From Saprospiraceae bacterium (GTDB lineage: Bacteria > Bacteroidota > Bacteroidia > Chitinophagales > Saprospiraceae), in contig JAHBTW010000009.1 of assembly GCA_019638385.1 (NCBI GenBank), positions 120,220 through 184,219 of the forward strand: DNA of 64,000 bases, written 5' to 3'. The translations under genes were made by a program, and so were the position numbers. Positions 33,750 through 43,272 of the stretch are shown one piece after another; positions within the stretch are counted from its first letter, which is position 1; each line of letters begins with the position of its first letter. The notes beneath the pieces are model-generated. The model was given only the letters and a program-made list of their open reading frames with translations. It was not told the DNA's origin and did not search any database.

Positions 33750-36320
33750 TTAATTCAAATCATCCCCTTCGGGCCGTTCGTCGCCGAAAATATCGCGGGA
33801 AAATTCGTCATCTAAATCTTTAAATGCAGGTCTGCCGGAGGAATACTTCGAGCAATCCAATTCTATATCCATATCGCCGGGCGGGCGCGGAAATTTGGCG
33901 GTGGGGTCAAAGTCGGCATTCGGCGCTTTTTCCAATGCTCTGATAAACTCGCCGAAAAAAGGCTTGGCCATATAAGAGCCTTGCCCGTTGCCGATGGAAA
34001 GGAAACGGATCCATTTGTCTTCGCCGCCCACCCAGGTGCCCACCACGAGACGCGGCGTAAGGCCCATAAACCAGCCGTCCACATAGTCGTTGGTGGTGCC
34101 GGTTTTGCCGCCCACTTCGCTTTTGATGCCGCCGAGATTGGTGGCAGAATATTTCAACAGATCGAGCATGGCGTAGTTGGCGCTGGGCGAAATAGCTTGT
34201 TTCTCTTCGGGCATGGCGGTGTAAATGACCCGCCCGTTGCGATCTTCGATGCGGGTGATGAAGACCGGCTTGGCATACATGCCGTTGTTGGCAAAAGTGG
34301 TGTAGGCTCCGGTCATTTCCATCACCGACAAGTCGGTGGCGCCGAGGCAGATGGAGGGCGATTTGGGTACGCGATGGCGCCCGTTGGGATACCGGACGGT
34401 GCTGTCTATGCCCATCATGTGGATGAGGCCGCGCACGGGTTCCACATCGCCGATTTCTTTGACGAGGTGTACCGATACGGTATTGACGGAGTTGCGCAAG
34501 CCGTCGCGCAAGTTGTAATTTCTACCGGAATAACCGTCGGTTGAGTTGCTGGGCGTCCAGGGCTCGAGCAGGCCGAAGTTGCCGTCGCCGGGGTTGATGG
34601 TTGTGGCTACATCGGCCACGGTATAGCAGGGCGAAAAGCGATATATTTCAACGGCTGTGGCATATACAAAGGGCTTGAAAGTAGAACCCACCTGCCGATT
34701 GATGTTGATGTGGTCGTATTGGAAATACTTGTGGTTGATACCGCCGATCCACACTTTTACAAAACCGGTAACGGGGTCCACTGCAAGGATGCCGGTTTGC
34801 AAAAACATCCGGTGATAGCGAATGGAATCCAACGGCGACATCACGGTGTCTTTCTCCAACTCTTCATTGTACGCGAAAACCCGCATGTTCACCGGGGTAT
34901 TGAAAGCGCGGTCGGTAGCTTCCTGCAACTGCGACCAGGCAGTGCGGAGATCGGGGAAATAATCGCTGCGCAATACGCGCTGCAGACGGGCGGAGGTTTC
35001 GGCCGTAATTCTTTTCTCCTTTACGAGGCGGGCCATGTAGTCGGGCGTTTTGTGCTCGGCCATGATGAGGTCAATCTCCCAATCCTCTCTGAGCAGGTCC
35101 TCGCGGTCCATTTCGCGTCGGATGTTGTCGCAGACTTCGAGCAGGTATTTGTCGCGGAGGTCCTGGTAGCGGTCGGAAGCGCGAATAAGCCCCTTGAGTT
35201 TTTGAGCGCGCACTTCCGGGCTGATTTCGGTGTCGCTGCCGCTGCGATACTTCCAGGGGTCGCGGTTGCGCCAGGTTCTCCAAAGCGCGTTTTGCACTTT
35301 GGCCATGTGTTGTAGCATCACTTCTTCGGCAATGCGCTGCATCTGCGGGTCAATGGTGGTATAAATGCGCAGACCGTCGCGGTAGAGGTCGTAAGGCGTG
35401 CCGTCGGGCTTGTAATATTGCGGTTTGGAGAGGATTTCGTCTTTGATGTACTTGCTGATTTCCATACGGAAATACGGGGCCAGACCGTCCACATGCGTTT
35501 GGCGGGTAAACTTGAGGCCGAGCGGCAGGGCCTTCAGCGAGTCGAATTGGTCGCGGCGCAGCAAGCCGTTTTTGTGCATTTGCAAAAACACAACATTGCG
35601 TCGGTTGATCACCAATTCCGGCCGGCGCAGCGGGTTGAAGTAGGAGGGGTTTTGCAACATGCCGACGAGCGTGGCGGCCTGATGGATGTCGAGGGAATCC
35701 TGTGGGCGATCAAAGTATATTTCGGAAGCGGCTTTGATGCCGTGCGCGCCGTTGATGAAGTCAAACTTGTTGAGATACATGGTCAGTATCTCCTCTTTGG
35801 TATAGCGGCGTTCGAGCCGGACGGCAATGATCCACTCGCGGAGTTTTTGAAATACGCGGTTCCAACCCTTTCCCTTTTCACCGGTGAAGAGCAGTTTGGC
35901 CAATTGCTGCGTAATGGTGCTGGCGCCGCCGGCACTCTTTTGGCGCAGGATCACCGTTTTGACAGCCACCCTGCCGAGCGCCCTGAAATCAATGCCGGTG
36001 TGCTTGCGATAGCGCTCATCTTCGGTAGCAATCAGCGCATTGACCAAGTGAGGCGAGAGGTCCTCGTAATCTACCGGCACTCGGTTTTCGGTGTAAAACC
36101 GGCCCAGATCGGTGCCCGCGCCGCTATACACCACGGAGGCCAGTTCGCTCCGGGGGTTTTCCAACTGACTCACCGAGGGCAGGTTGGAAAAAGAGAGCAA
36201 AAAGAACAGCAGGAAAAGAAGTGCGATACCGGCAAACAGCAGCCGCCACATCCAGATCACGGTTTGGCGGAAGCCGGGCCGATCCGTTTGAAATAAATAT
36301 CCGATAGCATCCCGCCACAT
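33750..36320 (-). CDS. mrcA: Bifunctional penicillin-binding protein 1A
   Basis: 856 residues from the ATG at 36320 (MWRDAIGYLFQTDRPG); an upstream ATG at 36386 adds an unlikely Cys/Arg-rich leader. A membrane helix (LLFAGIALLFLLFFLL) precedes the glycosyltransferase domain with ATEDERYRKHTGID (catalytic Glu) and GGASTITQQLAK. The transpeptidase domain has the Ser in GSTFKPFVYA (SxxK), SVN and VGGKTGTT. It builds peptidoglycan in the inner membrane. The acidic C-terminal tail is not part of the catalytic domain. Confidence 0.95.
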   Translation of the reverse strand: MWRDAIGYLFQTDRPGFRQTVIWMWRLLFAGIALLFLLFFLLSFSNLPSVSQLENPRSELASVVYSGAGTDLGRFYTENRVPVDYEDLSPHLVNALIATEDERYRKHTGIDFRALGRVAVKTVILRQKSAGGASTITQQLAKLLFTGEKGKGWNRVFQKLREWIIAVRLERRYTKEEILTMYLNKFDFINGAHGIKAASEIYFDRPQDSLDIHQAATLVGMLQNPSYFNPLRRPELVINRRNVVFLQMHKNGLLRRDQFDSLKALPLGLKFTRQTHVDGLAPYFRMEISKYIKDEILSKPQYYKPDGTPYDLYRDGLRIYTTIDPQMQRIAEEVMLQHMAKVQNALWRTWRNRDPWKYRSGSDTEISPEVRAQKLKGLIRASDRYQDLRDKYLLEVCDNIRREMDREDLLREDWEIDLIMAEHKTPDYMARLVKEKRITAETSARLQRVLRSDYFPDLRTAWSQLQEATDRAFNTPVNMRVFAYNEELEKDTVMSPLDSIRYHRMFLQTGILAVDPVTGFVKVWIGGINHKYFQYDHININRQVGSTFKPFVYATAVEIYRFSPCYTVADVATTINPGDGNFGLLEPWTPSNSTDGYSGRNYNLRDGLRNSVNTVSVHLVKEIGDVEPVRGLIHMMGIDSTVRYPNGRHRVPKSPSICLGATDLSVMEMTGAYTTFANNGMYAKPVFITRIEDRNGRVIYTAMPEEKQAISPSANYAMLDLLKYSATNLGGIKSEVGGKTGTTNDYVDGWFMGLTPRLVVGTWVGGEDKWIRFLSIGNGQGSYMAKPFFGEFIRALEKAPNADFDPTAKFPRPPGDMDIELDCSKYSSGRPAFKDLDDEFSRDIFGDERPEGDDLN

Positions 36321-36664
36321 GGCATTGTTGGTTTGGTGAGGTTGCGTCGAACGACAACAACAAAATACTCGCGTAAAGGTACGCAACGACTTCGGATTTT
36401 ACACCTCGCGCTGCCAGGCAAGTCGTGCAATCGCATATAAACCTGTGATTGCCCCGGACGGGGACGATGCGGCGGACCGGTTTTTTTTGTCCACGGATGG
36501 AAAACCATCCAACGCGAACTCATCATGTTGTACGGAGATCGAATAAGCAAACATCTCCATGATGACTGAATGACACACTCAGCGCACATCGTGCAGAAAG
36601 CTGCACTTTGTTCTATTGAATTTTTTTACCCGGACACACTTAGATGAACTATCCTGCGGTTTCA

Positions 36665-36672
36665 TAACTTTG
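36665..36672 (+). promoter_or_regulatory. -7 box of the carboxypeptidase-like domain protein
   Basis: TAACTTTG ends 5 nt before the ATG at 36678, another near-leaderless arrangement. The rest of 36387-36660 shows no gene. Confidence 0.5.
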
Positions 36673-36677
36673 TTCCT

Positions 36678-37541
36678 ATGAAAACCATCCGCATCTTCCT
36701 CGCCCGGCCACGGTATCCTGTAATACGCCTCCTGTCAATTTTATGGCCGCTACTGTGCGGCCCGATCTCCGCACAGGCGCAGCCGCTATCCTGTAGCATT
36801 GCCAACTCCGCCGGCGAACCGATTGCCTACGTCAATGTCTATGCTCCCCAAAAGGACGTCGGCGCCATATCCGATGATAAAGGCCGATTCACGTTGGATG
36901 TTGGCGATTCCGATACCCTGGTGTTTTCCTGCATCGGTTTTGAGGAGCAAAAAATTCCGGCGGCTGCGCTGCGGAATCCAACTGCCGGCTGCCGGATTGT
37001 TTTGCAAGAAAAACACTACGAATTCCCTGTGGTAGAAGTGAAAGCTACCCGATATCGGAAGCGGAAAGCGGGTTTGGATACGCGCTCCGATGCGGTACAA
37101 ATCTGGTTTATAGGCGACAATGAGCAATTGGGAAAAGAAATCGGCACCGTAATGAGCAACTCAGAACCTTGTTTCATCGAGCAAGTAGGCTTCAACCTGA
37201 TATCCGTAAATTTCGATTCCCTGCTGTACGAAGTCAATATCTATGAAATGACCGACAACAAGCCGGGGCGCTCCCTGAACCGCGAGCGCATTTTTGGCTG
37301 GGTTTCCCGCAGCGATGCCCGAAAGTCTATAGAAATAGACCTGAGCGCACAGCATATATATGTGGAGGGAGATTTTTTCGTGTCCATAGAAGCGGTTCAT
37401 ATAGCATCCGATCAGAAAAGGTACGCGCTCACTTTTCCCGGCGCTTTGTTCGGCAAAAAAAGCCTGACGAAAGGTGTGGATGGCCGATGGAAGCCGGAGA
37501 CTACAGTTTCGATTTATGCGAAGATGAAGTGCGTGCGGTGA
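36678..37541 (+). CDS. Exported carboxypeptidase-D-like regulatory domain protein
   Basis: 287 residues. After a signal region (WPLLCGPISAQAQ) comes a CarboxypepD_reg-like beta sandwich: GEPIAYVNVYAPQKDVGAISDDKGRF, then DTLVFSCIGFEEQKI. This module normally precedes TonB-dependent receptors, but no plug or barrel follows. The remaining 170 residues are beta-rich (FIEQVGFNLIS, RSLNRERIFGW) and of unknown role. Probably periplasmic or surface associated. Confidence 0.7.
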   Translation: MKTIRIFLARPRYPVIRLLSILWPLLCGPISAQAQPLSCSIANSAGEPIAYVNVYAPQKDVGAISDDKGRFTLDVGDSDTLVFSCIGFEEQKIPAAALRNPTAGCRIVLQEKHYEFPVVEVKATRYRKRKAGLDTRSDAVQIWFIGDNEQLGKEIGTVMSNSEPCFIEQVGFNLISVNFDSLLYEVNIYEMTDNKPGRSLNRERIFGWVSRSDARKSIEIDLSAQHIYVEGDFFVSIEAVHIASDQKRYALTFPGALFGKKSLTKGVDGRWKPETTVSIYAKMKCVR

Positions 37542-37980
37542 GGCTATTTCCGTACTACTGGACATTTTTTATTTCACGCAACGCCAACGCTCGCAACGTT
37601 CCATTTTAGACTCTTTTCGGCCCAAAAACAGGCATCTTTGCAGTGCTGTGTGAGAAATGTACAGTAGTATGGGCTATTTCAGGTGGCATCTACGCCGACA
37701 GCATTGGGAATGCGCGAAGGTGTCAAATAGGTAATTTCATATCGTTGTTGCACGGGGCATCCGTACCCACCATAAATGGCACCCTGCAACCGCCGTTGGC
37801 GGTTGAGTACGATTAGCCCTGCGTCCCGAAGGGAATGCGGGGTATTGATGTCATGGGAGGAAGAACCCCCAACGGGGGTTCAATATCTTAAATCTTCTTC
37901 GTGAACATGGAGTTGCCAAACCAAACTCGAGGCTCATAGCTCGCGGCTCGCAGCTACCTAAAAGGTACTCCTCAAGCCCC
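37542..37980. repeat. Intergenic hairpin cluster
   Basis: No gene seen. Perfect hairpins CAACCGCC-GTT-GGCGGTTG (37787-37805) and GAACCCCC-AAC-GGGGGTTC (37863-37881) flank CCCTGCGTCCCGAAGGGA. The last 30 bp (37929-37960) are a copy of the CTCATAGCTCGCGGCTCGCAGCT repeat family, just downstream of the amidohydrolase stop. Confidence 0.7.
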
Positions 37981-40900
37981 TCAATTCCCACACTGACACC
38001 CGCTGTGCATAAACCCCTGCCCCTCGCCGTACATCGGCCAGGCATTGCCGCTGCCGGGCTGCTCGAAGAAAAACGGCAGGCGCGGGCGGTTGTAGTTGCC
38101 CACTTCGTTCATGGTTTCGGAGTCGTAGAGGCGGCCGTTGAGCATGGTGTAGCGGATGTATTCCGAGTGGCGGATGTTTTCCAGCGGGTTTCTGTCCAAT
38201 ACCAAAAGGTCGGCCAGCTTGCCCGTCTCGATGGAGCCGATTTCTTTGTCCATACCGAGATAGACGGCGCCGTTGATGGTGGCGCTGCGCAGGGCCTGCA
38301 TGTTGCTCATGCCGCCTTGCTGAAACATCCACAGTTCCCAGTGCGCGCCGAGTCCCTGGAGTTGGCCGTGCGCGCCGAGGTTGATGTTGATGCCGGCGTC
38401 TTGCAGTTTTTTACACGACTTTGCCGTGAGGATGTGGCCGTTAATGTACTCTTCTTCGGGGGCCATGGTGCGGTGGCGTGCGCGGCTGTCAATGACGGCG
38501 CGGGGCGTGAAGCGCAGCAGGCGTTCTTTCTCCCACACGTTGGTGTGCTGGTACCAATAGTACTCGCCGTTGAGACCGCCGTAATTGACGATGAGCGTGG
38601 GCGTATTGTGGCTTTTGGTCTGTGCCCAGAATTTCACCACGTCGTCGTAGAGCGGCGCCACGGGGATGTTGTGTTCCACGCCGGTGTGGCCGTCGGCTAC
38701 CATGCTGAGGTTGTGGTAGAAGAAAGACCCGCCTTCGGGCACCACGATGATGCCCTGTTCGCGGGCGGCCTGCATCACTTGCTGGCGCTGATCGCGGCGC
38801 GGCTGGTTGTAGCTTTTTACTGAAAAAGCGCCGTAGGCGGCAGTGCGGCGGAGCGCCGATCGGGCATCGTCGAGGCTGTTGATGACGGCTTTGAAATCGC
38901 CGTCGGCGCCGTAGAGGATGTTGCCGGTGGAGTAGAGGCGCGGCCCGATCATGTGGCCGGCTTTGATCATTTCCGACTGGGAGAAGATCATTTCCGAGTT
39001 GGAAGAGGGGTCGTGCGCGGTGGTGACGCCGTAAGCCAAATTGGCAAAATAGTGCCACTGCTGCTGCGGACTGATGCCGTATCGGAAATTGCCGAGGTGG
39101 CCGTGTACGTCAATGATGCCGGGCATGATGGTTTTGCCGGCGCAGTCTATCACTTTGGCGTCGCGGGGAATGGCTACGCGGCTGGCCGGGCCGACCGCCA
39201 CAATCTTGTTGCCCTCTACAATGATGTTCCCGTTTTCGATCACATCGTTGCCTTTCATGGTGATGATGCGGGCATTGCGGAAAGCGATCTTACCTGCCGG
39301 TTTGTCGGCTTTCAATTTCAAACCGATTTTCAAGCCCACCGTATCAATGGGCGGAATGGTGTCGGGAGCGCCTTCGAGAAACTTGAAGCGGCGGTTGAGT
39401 TCTTCGCTGAAGTACTCCTCGCCGAGCGTCCAGTGGAGGCGCTTGCTGTCGGCACTCCAGTGCAGATTGATACCGGCGTCGCGGGCCACCTGCGCCACGG
39501 GCACCGCCTTGGTGGTAGCGCTGATGCCCATCGGCTGACCGGGCAGCGGCATGGGCGCGATATAGACCTTGTACAACTCTGTAAAGGCGATCCATTTGTT
39601 GTCGGGGCTGGGAACAAACTGGTTGACATATTGGGTGGTGAAAACCGTTTTTTCGTCTGTGCCGTCGAGTTTAAAACTCTTCATGGTTTTGCTCAGACTG
39701 CCGAAGAGGTAGCCGCCCGTTTGTACAAAAATGCGCGTTCCGTCGGCATTGAACTGCGGGAACTCGCCCTGCCGGGTCACAAACGCGGGTTTGCCGCCGG
39801 CAGCGGGAATGGTGTAAATGCCCGGCTCTTTGCTGTGCGTGAATCCCTGATGGTCGTTGCCGCCGTCTTTGCGATACACGATGGTTTTGCCGTCAGGCGA
39901 AAAATTCGGCGTGCGATAGATGCCTTTTTCGGGGGTCAGTTTTCTGGATTGGCCGCCGGCCAGATTGAGCAGACGCACAGCGCCCATTTCGGCATCTGTC
40001 CAGGTGACGTAGGCGATGGATTTTCCGTCGGGCGAGAAAGCGGGTTCGTATTCCAGTTCTGTACCGGCGGTAAGGCGCGTGGGCGTACCGTTGGGCAATT
40101 CTTTTTTCCAGAGATAGCCGGCGGCGTTGAAAACCAACAACTGGCCGTCGGGCGACGTGCGCGCATGGCGAATGACTTTTACATCAAACTCATCGCGGAA
40201 CACTGGATTTTCAAAACGCACCGTTTCCTGAAAGCGATGTTTGGCCTGCACGCTGAAGGGTATCTGCTCCGCTTTTTTAGCGGCCACGTCCACTTTCCAT
40301 ATTTTGCCCTGCCCCCATATCACGATGTGCTTGTTGTCGGGCGTCCAATCGAATCCCGGATAAATGCCGAACACGGTCCAGGCTTCCTGCTGGTCTTTGT
40401 CCAAGCCGTCCCAAACGGGCGTCTCCTCTCCGGTTTCGAGGTTGTGAACAAACAAAACGGATTGGGTGCGTACCCGACGCACGAAGGCGAGGTGCTTGCC
40501 GTCGTTGGACACTTGCGGCCGGCAGGCGCCGCCGGGACCGGCCACGATATTGTCCAATTCTCCCTTTTCGCGGTCGTAGCGGCGAATGACGAATATCTGG
40601 CTGTTGGGGTCTTTGTTGTATTGAAAAAAGCCGCCGGGATACATGTCTTCGCTGAAATAGACATAGCGCCCATCGGGCGACACAGCGGGTTCGTTCACGT
40701 CCTGCTGATCGTTTTTGCGCTTGGTGAGTTGTACGCCTTCGCCGCCGCTGATGTGGTAGAGCCACATTTCGCCTGCGCCGAGGGAGCGCTGCGAGGTGAA
40801 GTGTTTGCGCGCCACGATGTATTGTCCGTCGGGCATCCACACGCCGTTGTTGAGCAGCCGGAAACTCTCTTTGGTGATCTGTTGCGCGCCGGAGCCGTCG

Positions 40901-41259
40901 ACATTCATCACCCATACATTATCGCCGCCGCCGGCATCGCTGGTGAAGAGGATTTTTTTGCCGTCGGGACTGAATCGCGGTTGTACTTCCCAAGCCAGGC
41001 CCTGCCGCAGCACGGTGGCTTTGCCGCCGCTGAGGGGCATGGTATAAATATCGCCGAGAAGGTCAAAGGCGATGGTTTTGCCGTCGGGGCTTACGTCTAA
41101 GTTCATCCAGGTGCCTTCGGTCAGGGAGAGTTCTACTTCCTTATACGGTCCGTCGGGATTGTTGACATCCCATTTTTTCTCTTTTTCTTTTTCCTGTGCG
41201 GAAAGGTTGAAAACGGCCAATACGCCGATCAGGAAGAGGAGAATTACGCTGCGCTTCAT
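37981..41259 (-). CDS. Secreted beta-propeller amidohydrolase
   Basis: 1092 residues. Signal peptide MKRSVILLFLIGVLAVFNLSAQ. Residues about 35-640 are TolB/PD40-type propeller repeats (SPDGKTIAFD, FSPDGKKILF, SPDGRYVYFSED). From about 650 on is an amidohydrolase of the imidazolonepropionase type: IMPGIIDVHGHLGNF with the metal-binding HxH near 718, VEHNIPVAPLY, and DLLVLDRNPLENIRHSEYI. It likely hydrolyses an amide or cyclic substrate in the periplasm; fused propellers may hold a peptide. Substrate unknown. Monocistronic. Confidence 0.9.
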   Translation of the reverse strand: MKRSVILLFLIGVLAVFNLSAQEKEKEKKWDVNNPDGPYKEVELSLTEGTWMNLDVSPDGKTIAFDLLGDIYTMPLSGGKATVLRQGLAWEVQPRFSPDGKKILFTSDAGGGDNVWVMNVDGSGAQQITKESFRLLNNGVWMPDGQYIVARKHFTSQRSLGAGEMWLYHISGGEGVQLTKRKNDQQDVNEPAVSPDGRYVYFSEDMYPGGFFQYNKDPNSQIFVIRRYDREKGELDNIVAGPGGACRPQVSNDGKHLAFVRRVRTQSVLFVHNLETGEETPVWDGLDKDQQEAWTVFGIYPGFDWTPDNKHIVIWGQGKIWKVDVAAKKAEQIPFSVQAKHRFQETVRFENPVFRDEFDVKVIRHARTSPDGQLLVFNAAGYLWKKELPNGTPTRLTAGTELEYEPAFSPDGKSIAYVTWTDAEMGAVRLLNLAGGQSRKLTPEKGIYRTPNFSPDGKTIVYRKDGGNDHQGFTHSKEPGIYTIPAAGGKPAFVTRQGEFPQFNADGTRIFVQTGGYLFGSLSKTMKSFKLDGTDEKTVFTTQYVNQFVPSPDNKWIAFTELYKVYIAPMPLPGQPMGISATTKAVPVAQVARDAGINLHWSADSKRLHWTLGEEYFSEELNRRFKFLEGAPDTIPPIDTVGLKIGLKLKADKPAGKIAFRNARIITMKGNDVIENGNIIVEGNKIVAVGPASRVAIPRDAKVIDCAGKTIMPGIIDVHGHLGNFRYGISPQQQWHYFANLAYGVTTAHDPSSNSEMIFSQSEMIKAGHMIGPRLYSTGNILYGADGDFKAVINSLDDARSALRRTAAYGAFSVKSYNQPRRDQRQQVMQAAREQGIIVVPEGGSFFYHNLSMVADGHTGVEHNIPVAPLYDDVVKFWAQTKSHNTPTLIVNYGGLNGEYYWYQHTNVWEKERLLRFTPRAVIDSRARHRTMAPEEEYINGHILTAKSCKKLQDAGININLGAHGQLQGLGAHWELWMFQQGGMSNMQALRSATINGAVYLGMDKEIGSIETGKLADLLVLDRNPLENIRHSEYIRYTMLNGRLYDSETMNEVGNYNRPRLPFFFEQPGSGNAWPMYGEGQGFMHSGCQCGN

Positions 41260-41352
41260 GTTTTTGAATTTTGGAAAGCAAATGTAGGGAAATATTCTTC
41301 GTTGAAGCTACCTTCCCCGGCGCAGTCGTATATGACAAAATTGAGCCGTTTT

Positions 41353-41616
41353 TTATTTCTTCTCCAGCACCATCCGGTAGTGCTCCATGATGTCGCGCTC
41401 GAAACAGACGCGGATGGGGTTGATGCGGAAAACATCTATCAGGTGGCGATATTCACTATTGAAAAGGCTTTTCACGACAAATTCCGCGTACAAGGCATAT
41501 TTTTTGAGATTGAACCGCCGGAATGGAATACGAAAAGTCGAGGTCTCGCTTGTTTGCCATGTCTGTTGAGTTTTATGGTGAAAAGCCGCCCGAAAATGTA
41601 CGGGCAAGCGGTGCAA
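41353..41616 (-). CDS. Doubtful small protein or gene tail
   Basis: 87 codons. The last 50 (KKYALYAEFVVKSLFNSEYRH and on to DIMEHYRMVLEKK) have a natural composition, while the first 35 do not. It may be the C-terminal remnant of an unrecognised gene. The remaining intergenic sequence, 41260-41672, contains nothing else I can support. Confidence 0.25.
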   Translation of the reverse strand: MHRLPVHFRAAFHHKTQQTWQTSETSTFRIPFRRFNLKKYALYAEFVVKSLFNSEYRHLIDVFRINPIRVCFERDIMEHYRMVLEKK

Positions 41617-41672
41617 TTTAGCGCCTCGCCGACCAAGATTGCAATGACCATTGTCACTCTAAAAGCCGCCCC

Positions 41673-42104
41673 TCACTCCGTACAAGCCTCCAATCGCCGG
41701 CGCACTTCGGGCAATGGCACGAAACCGAAATCGTTGCCCCAGGCCGTGTTGATGTAGTTGATGATGTTGGCGATCTGAAAGTCGCTCAGTTGGGGCAGTC
41801 CTTCCATCGGTTCGTTGTAGGTAGTGCCGTTTACGACGATTTCACCCTGCAATCCGTTGCGAATGATGCAGGCCATGGCAGCGGGGTCGCGGGCGATGTA
41901 ATCGGCGCCGGCCAGCGGCGGGATCACCCCCCGAAGGCCCAGCCCATCATCTATATGGCAGGAGGCACAATGGGTGATGTACAGGCTTTCGCCTTGGCGG
42001 TAGGGGGTGGGGGTGCAGGCGGGGAGAGAGCAAAGGGCATAGAGCATGGAGCATAGAGCAAAGGGCAAATTGGCAAAGGGCAATGGGCAAGAGTTCTTTG
42101 TCAT
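41673..42104 (-). CDS. c-type cytochrome lipoprotein
   Basis: 143 residues from the ATG at 42104 (MTKNSC); 42122 is an alternative. The mature domain has one heme-binding CASCH and an axial Met region at NEPMEGLPQLSDFQIANIINYI, an ordinary small class I cytochrome, probably passing electrons in the periplasm. The signal and lipobox (LPFALCSMLYALCSLPAC) are encoded by a stretch of dispersed short-word repeat (41997-42095). The leader is thus repeat-derived. Confidence 0.85.
   Translation of the reverse strand: MTKNSCPLPFANLPFALCSMLYALCSLPACTPTPYRQGESLYITHCASCHIDDGLGLRGVIPPLAGADYIARDPAAMACIIRNGLQGEIVVNGTTYNEPMEGLPQLSDFQIANIINYINTAWGNDFGFVPLPEVRRRLEACTE
41997..42095. repeat. GCAAAGGGCA/GCATAGAGC short-word repeat inside the cytochrome leader
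   Basis: GAGCAAAGGGCATAGAGCAT is followed by GGAGCATAGAGCAAAGGGCA, AATTGGCAAAGGGCAATGGG: near-tandem 10-mer words. Words of the same type occur at 4070-4130 and 11822-11840 in non-coding DNA. Confidence 0.75.
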
Positions 42105-42175
42105 AATGGTCTGTTTTGGCAATTGCTAAACCATCGGGTTGTTTATGTGGTTTCAAAACCCTAACCGACTTTGAC

Positions 42176-42910
42176 ATGAAAATTGACATTCTTGCCGTGG
42201 GCGTACACCCGGATGACGTGGAACTCAGCGCCAGCGGCACCCTGCTCCGGCACATTGCACAAGGCAAAACGGTGGGGCTACTTGACCTCAGTCGCGGAGA
42301 AATGGGCACGCGCGGAACCGCCGAATTGCGCGACCGCGAAGCCGCAGAAGCTGCACAGCTCATGGGCGCTTCCTTTCGCAAAAACATCGGATTGGAAGAC
42401 GGCTTCTTCACTTACACCAAAGAAGCGCTGTACAAAATCATGCACATCATACGGGAGCACCAACCCGATATTGTACTCGCCAATGCCTTAGAAGACCGGC
42501 ATCCCGACCACGGCCGCGCCGCCAAACTCACGGCCGACGCCTGCTTCTATGCGGGCCTCGCCAAAGCGGTAACCGTGGACGAGCACGGCGCTCCACAGTC
42601 CCGGTGGCGCCCCAAAGCCGTGTATCACTACATTCAGGATAGAAATTTGAAGCCCGATTTTGTGGTGGACATTACCCCTTATATGGAGCAGAAAATGGCA
42701 TTGATACAAACCTTCAGTTCCCAGTTTTTTGCTCCTCAGGCGACGGATCAGTTCGCCACGGAGCTATCCACGCCCATCTCCGGAGTGGATTTTATGGAAT
42801 TTCTCTACGCCAAGGCAAGAGCTTACGGGCGGGAAGCGGGTTTCCAATATGCAGAGGCATTTAATACGGCGCGCACGCCGGGGGTGGGGAGCCTATTTGA
42901 CCTCGTCTAA
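42176..42910 (+). CDS. bshB1: Bacillithiol biosynthesis deacetylase BshB1
   Basis: 244 residues from the ATG at 42176 (MKIDILAVGVHPDDVELSASG). A zinc-dependent PIG-L fold enzyme that removes acetyl from GlcNAc-malate to make the thiol bacillithiol. Metal ligands are His11 and Asp14 in VHPDDVE and the His in RHPDHGRAA; SRGEMGTRGTAELR follows as in BshB1. Presence implies bacillithiol redox buffering. The partner bshA/bshC genes are not in view. Confidence 0.93.
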   Translation: MKIDILAVGVHPDDVELSASGTLLRHIAQGKTVGLLDLSRGEMGTRGTAELRDREAAEAAQLMGASFRKNIGLEDGFFTYTKEALYKIMHIIREHQPDIVLANALEDRHPDHGRAAKLTADACFYAGLAKAVTVDEHGAPQSRWRPKAVYHYIQDRNLKPDFVVDITPYMEQKMALIQTFSSQFFAPQATDQFATELSTPISGVDFMEFLYAKARAYGREAGFQYAEAFNTARTPGVGSLFDLV

Positions 42911-43272
42911 CGGAACGGCAGTAGTCTCACCTTAGATTTCGCAGTGTCTAAAGTCAAAATACACCCGGCTTGTAGCGGTTCTGAAAACTGTTTAAGACAG
43001 AGCAGAATATTTTCTCCGAGGCTCTCCGGGGTAAGGTTCTGAGTTCTTGCCTGTATAACGCTTGGAAAGGAAGCATTGGTCGCAAATAGAATCGCTCCGA
43101 AATCGAGGTCGTTGGTAAAAATGATGTATTTATGCTCTCCGGCAAAGTGGAATATTTCTTCATCGGTAGCATAGGCTGCACCAATTTTTGACCAATGAAC
43201 TGCCTCTATTCCACTATTTGAGAAAAAGGTTTCCCATATCGGCGAGAGGTTCATGTCAATTAAAACCTTCAT
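42907..43272 (-). CDS. DUF5615 PIN-like toxin
   Basis: 121 residues, ATG at 43272. A minimal PIN-like nuclease: MKVLIDMNLSP provides the first acidic residue, then AYATDEEIFHFA and IIFTNDLDFGAIL with further Asp residues. It should cleave RNA. The start overlaps the antitoxin stop (ATGA), the usual coupling. Its end overlaps the bshB1 end by 4 nt. Confidence 0.9.
   Translation of the reverse strand: MKVLIDMNLSPIWETFFSNSGIEAVHWSKIGAAYATDEEIFHFAGEHKYIIFTNDLDFGAILFATNASFPSVIQARTQNLTPESLGENILLCLKQFSEPLQAGCILTLDTAKSKVRLLPFR

Noticed and set aside
38953..41100. 715-codon plus-strand frame opposite the amidohydrolase
   Set aside because: A shadow of the propeller repeats; the real gene has a signal peptide and metal-binding motif.
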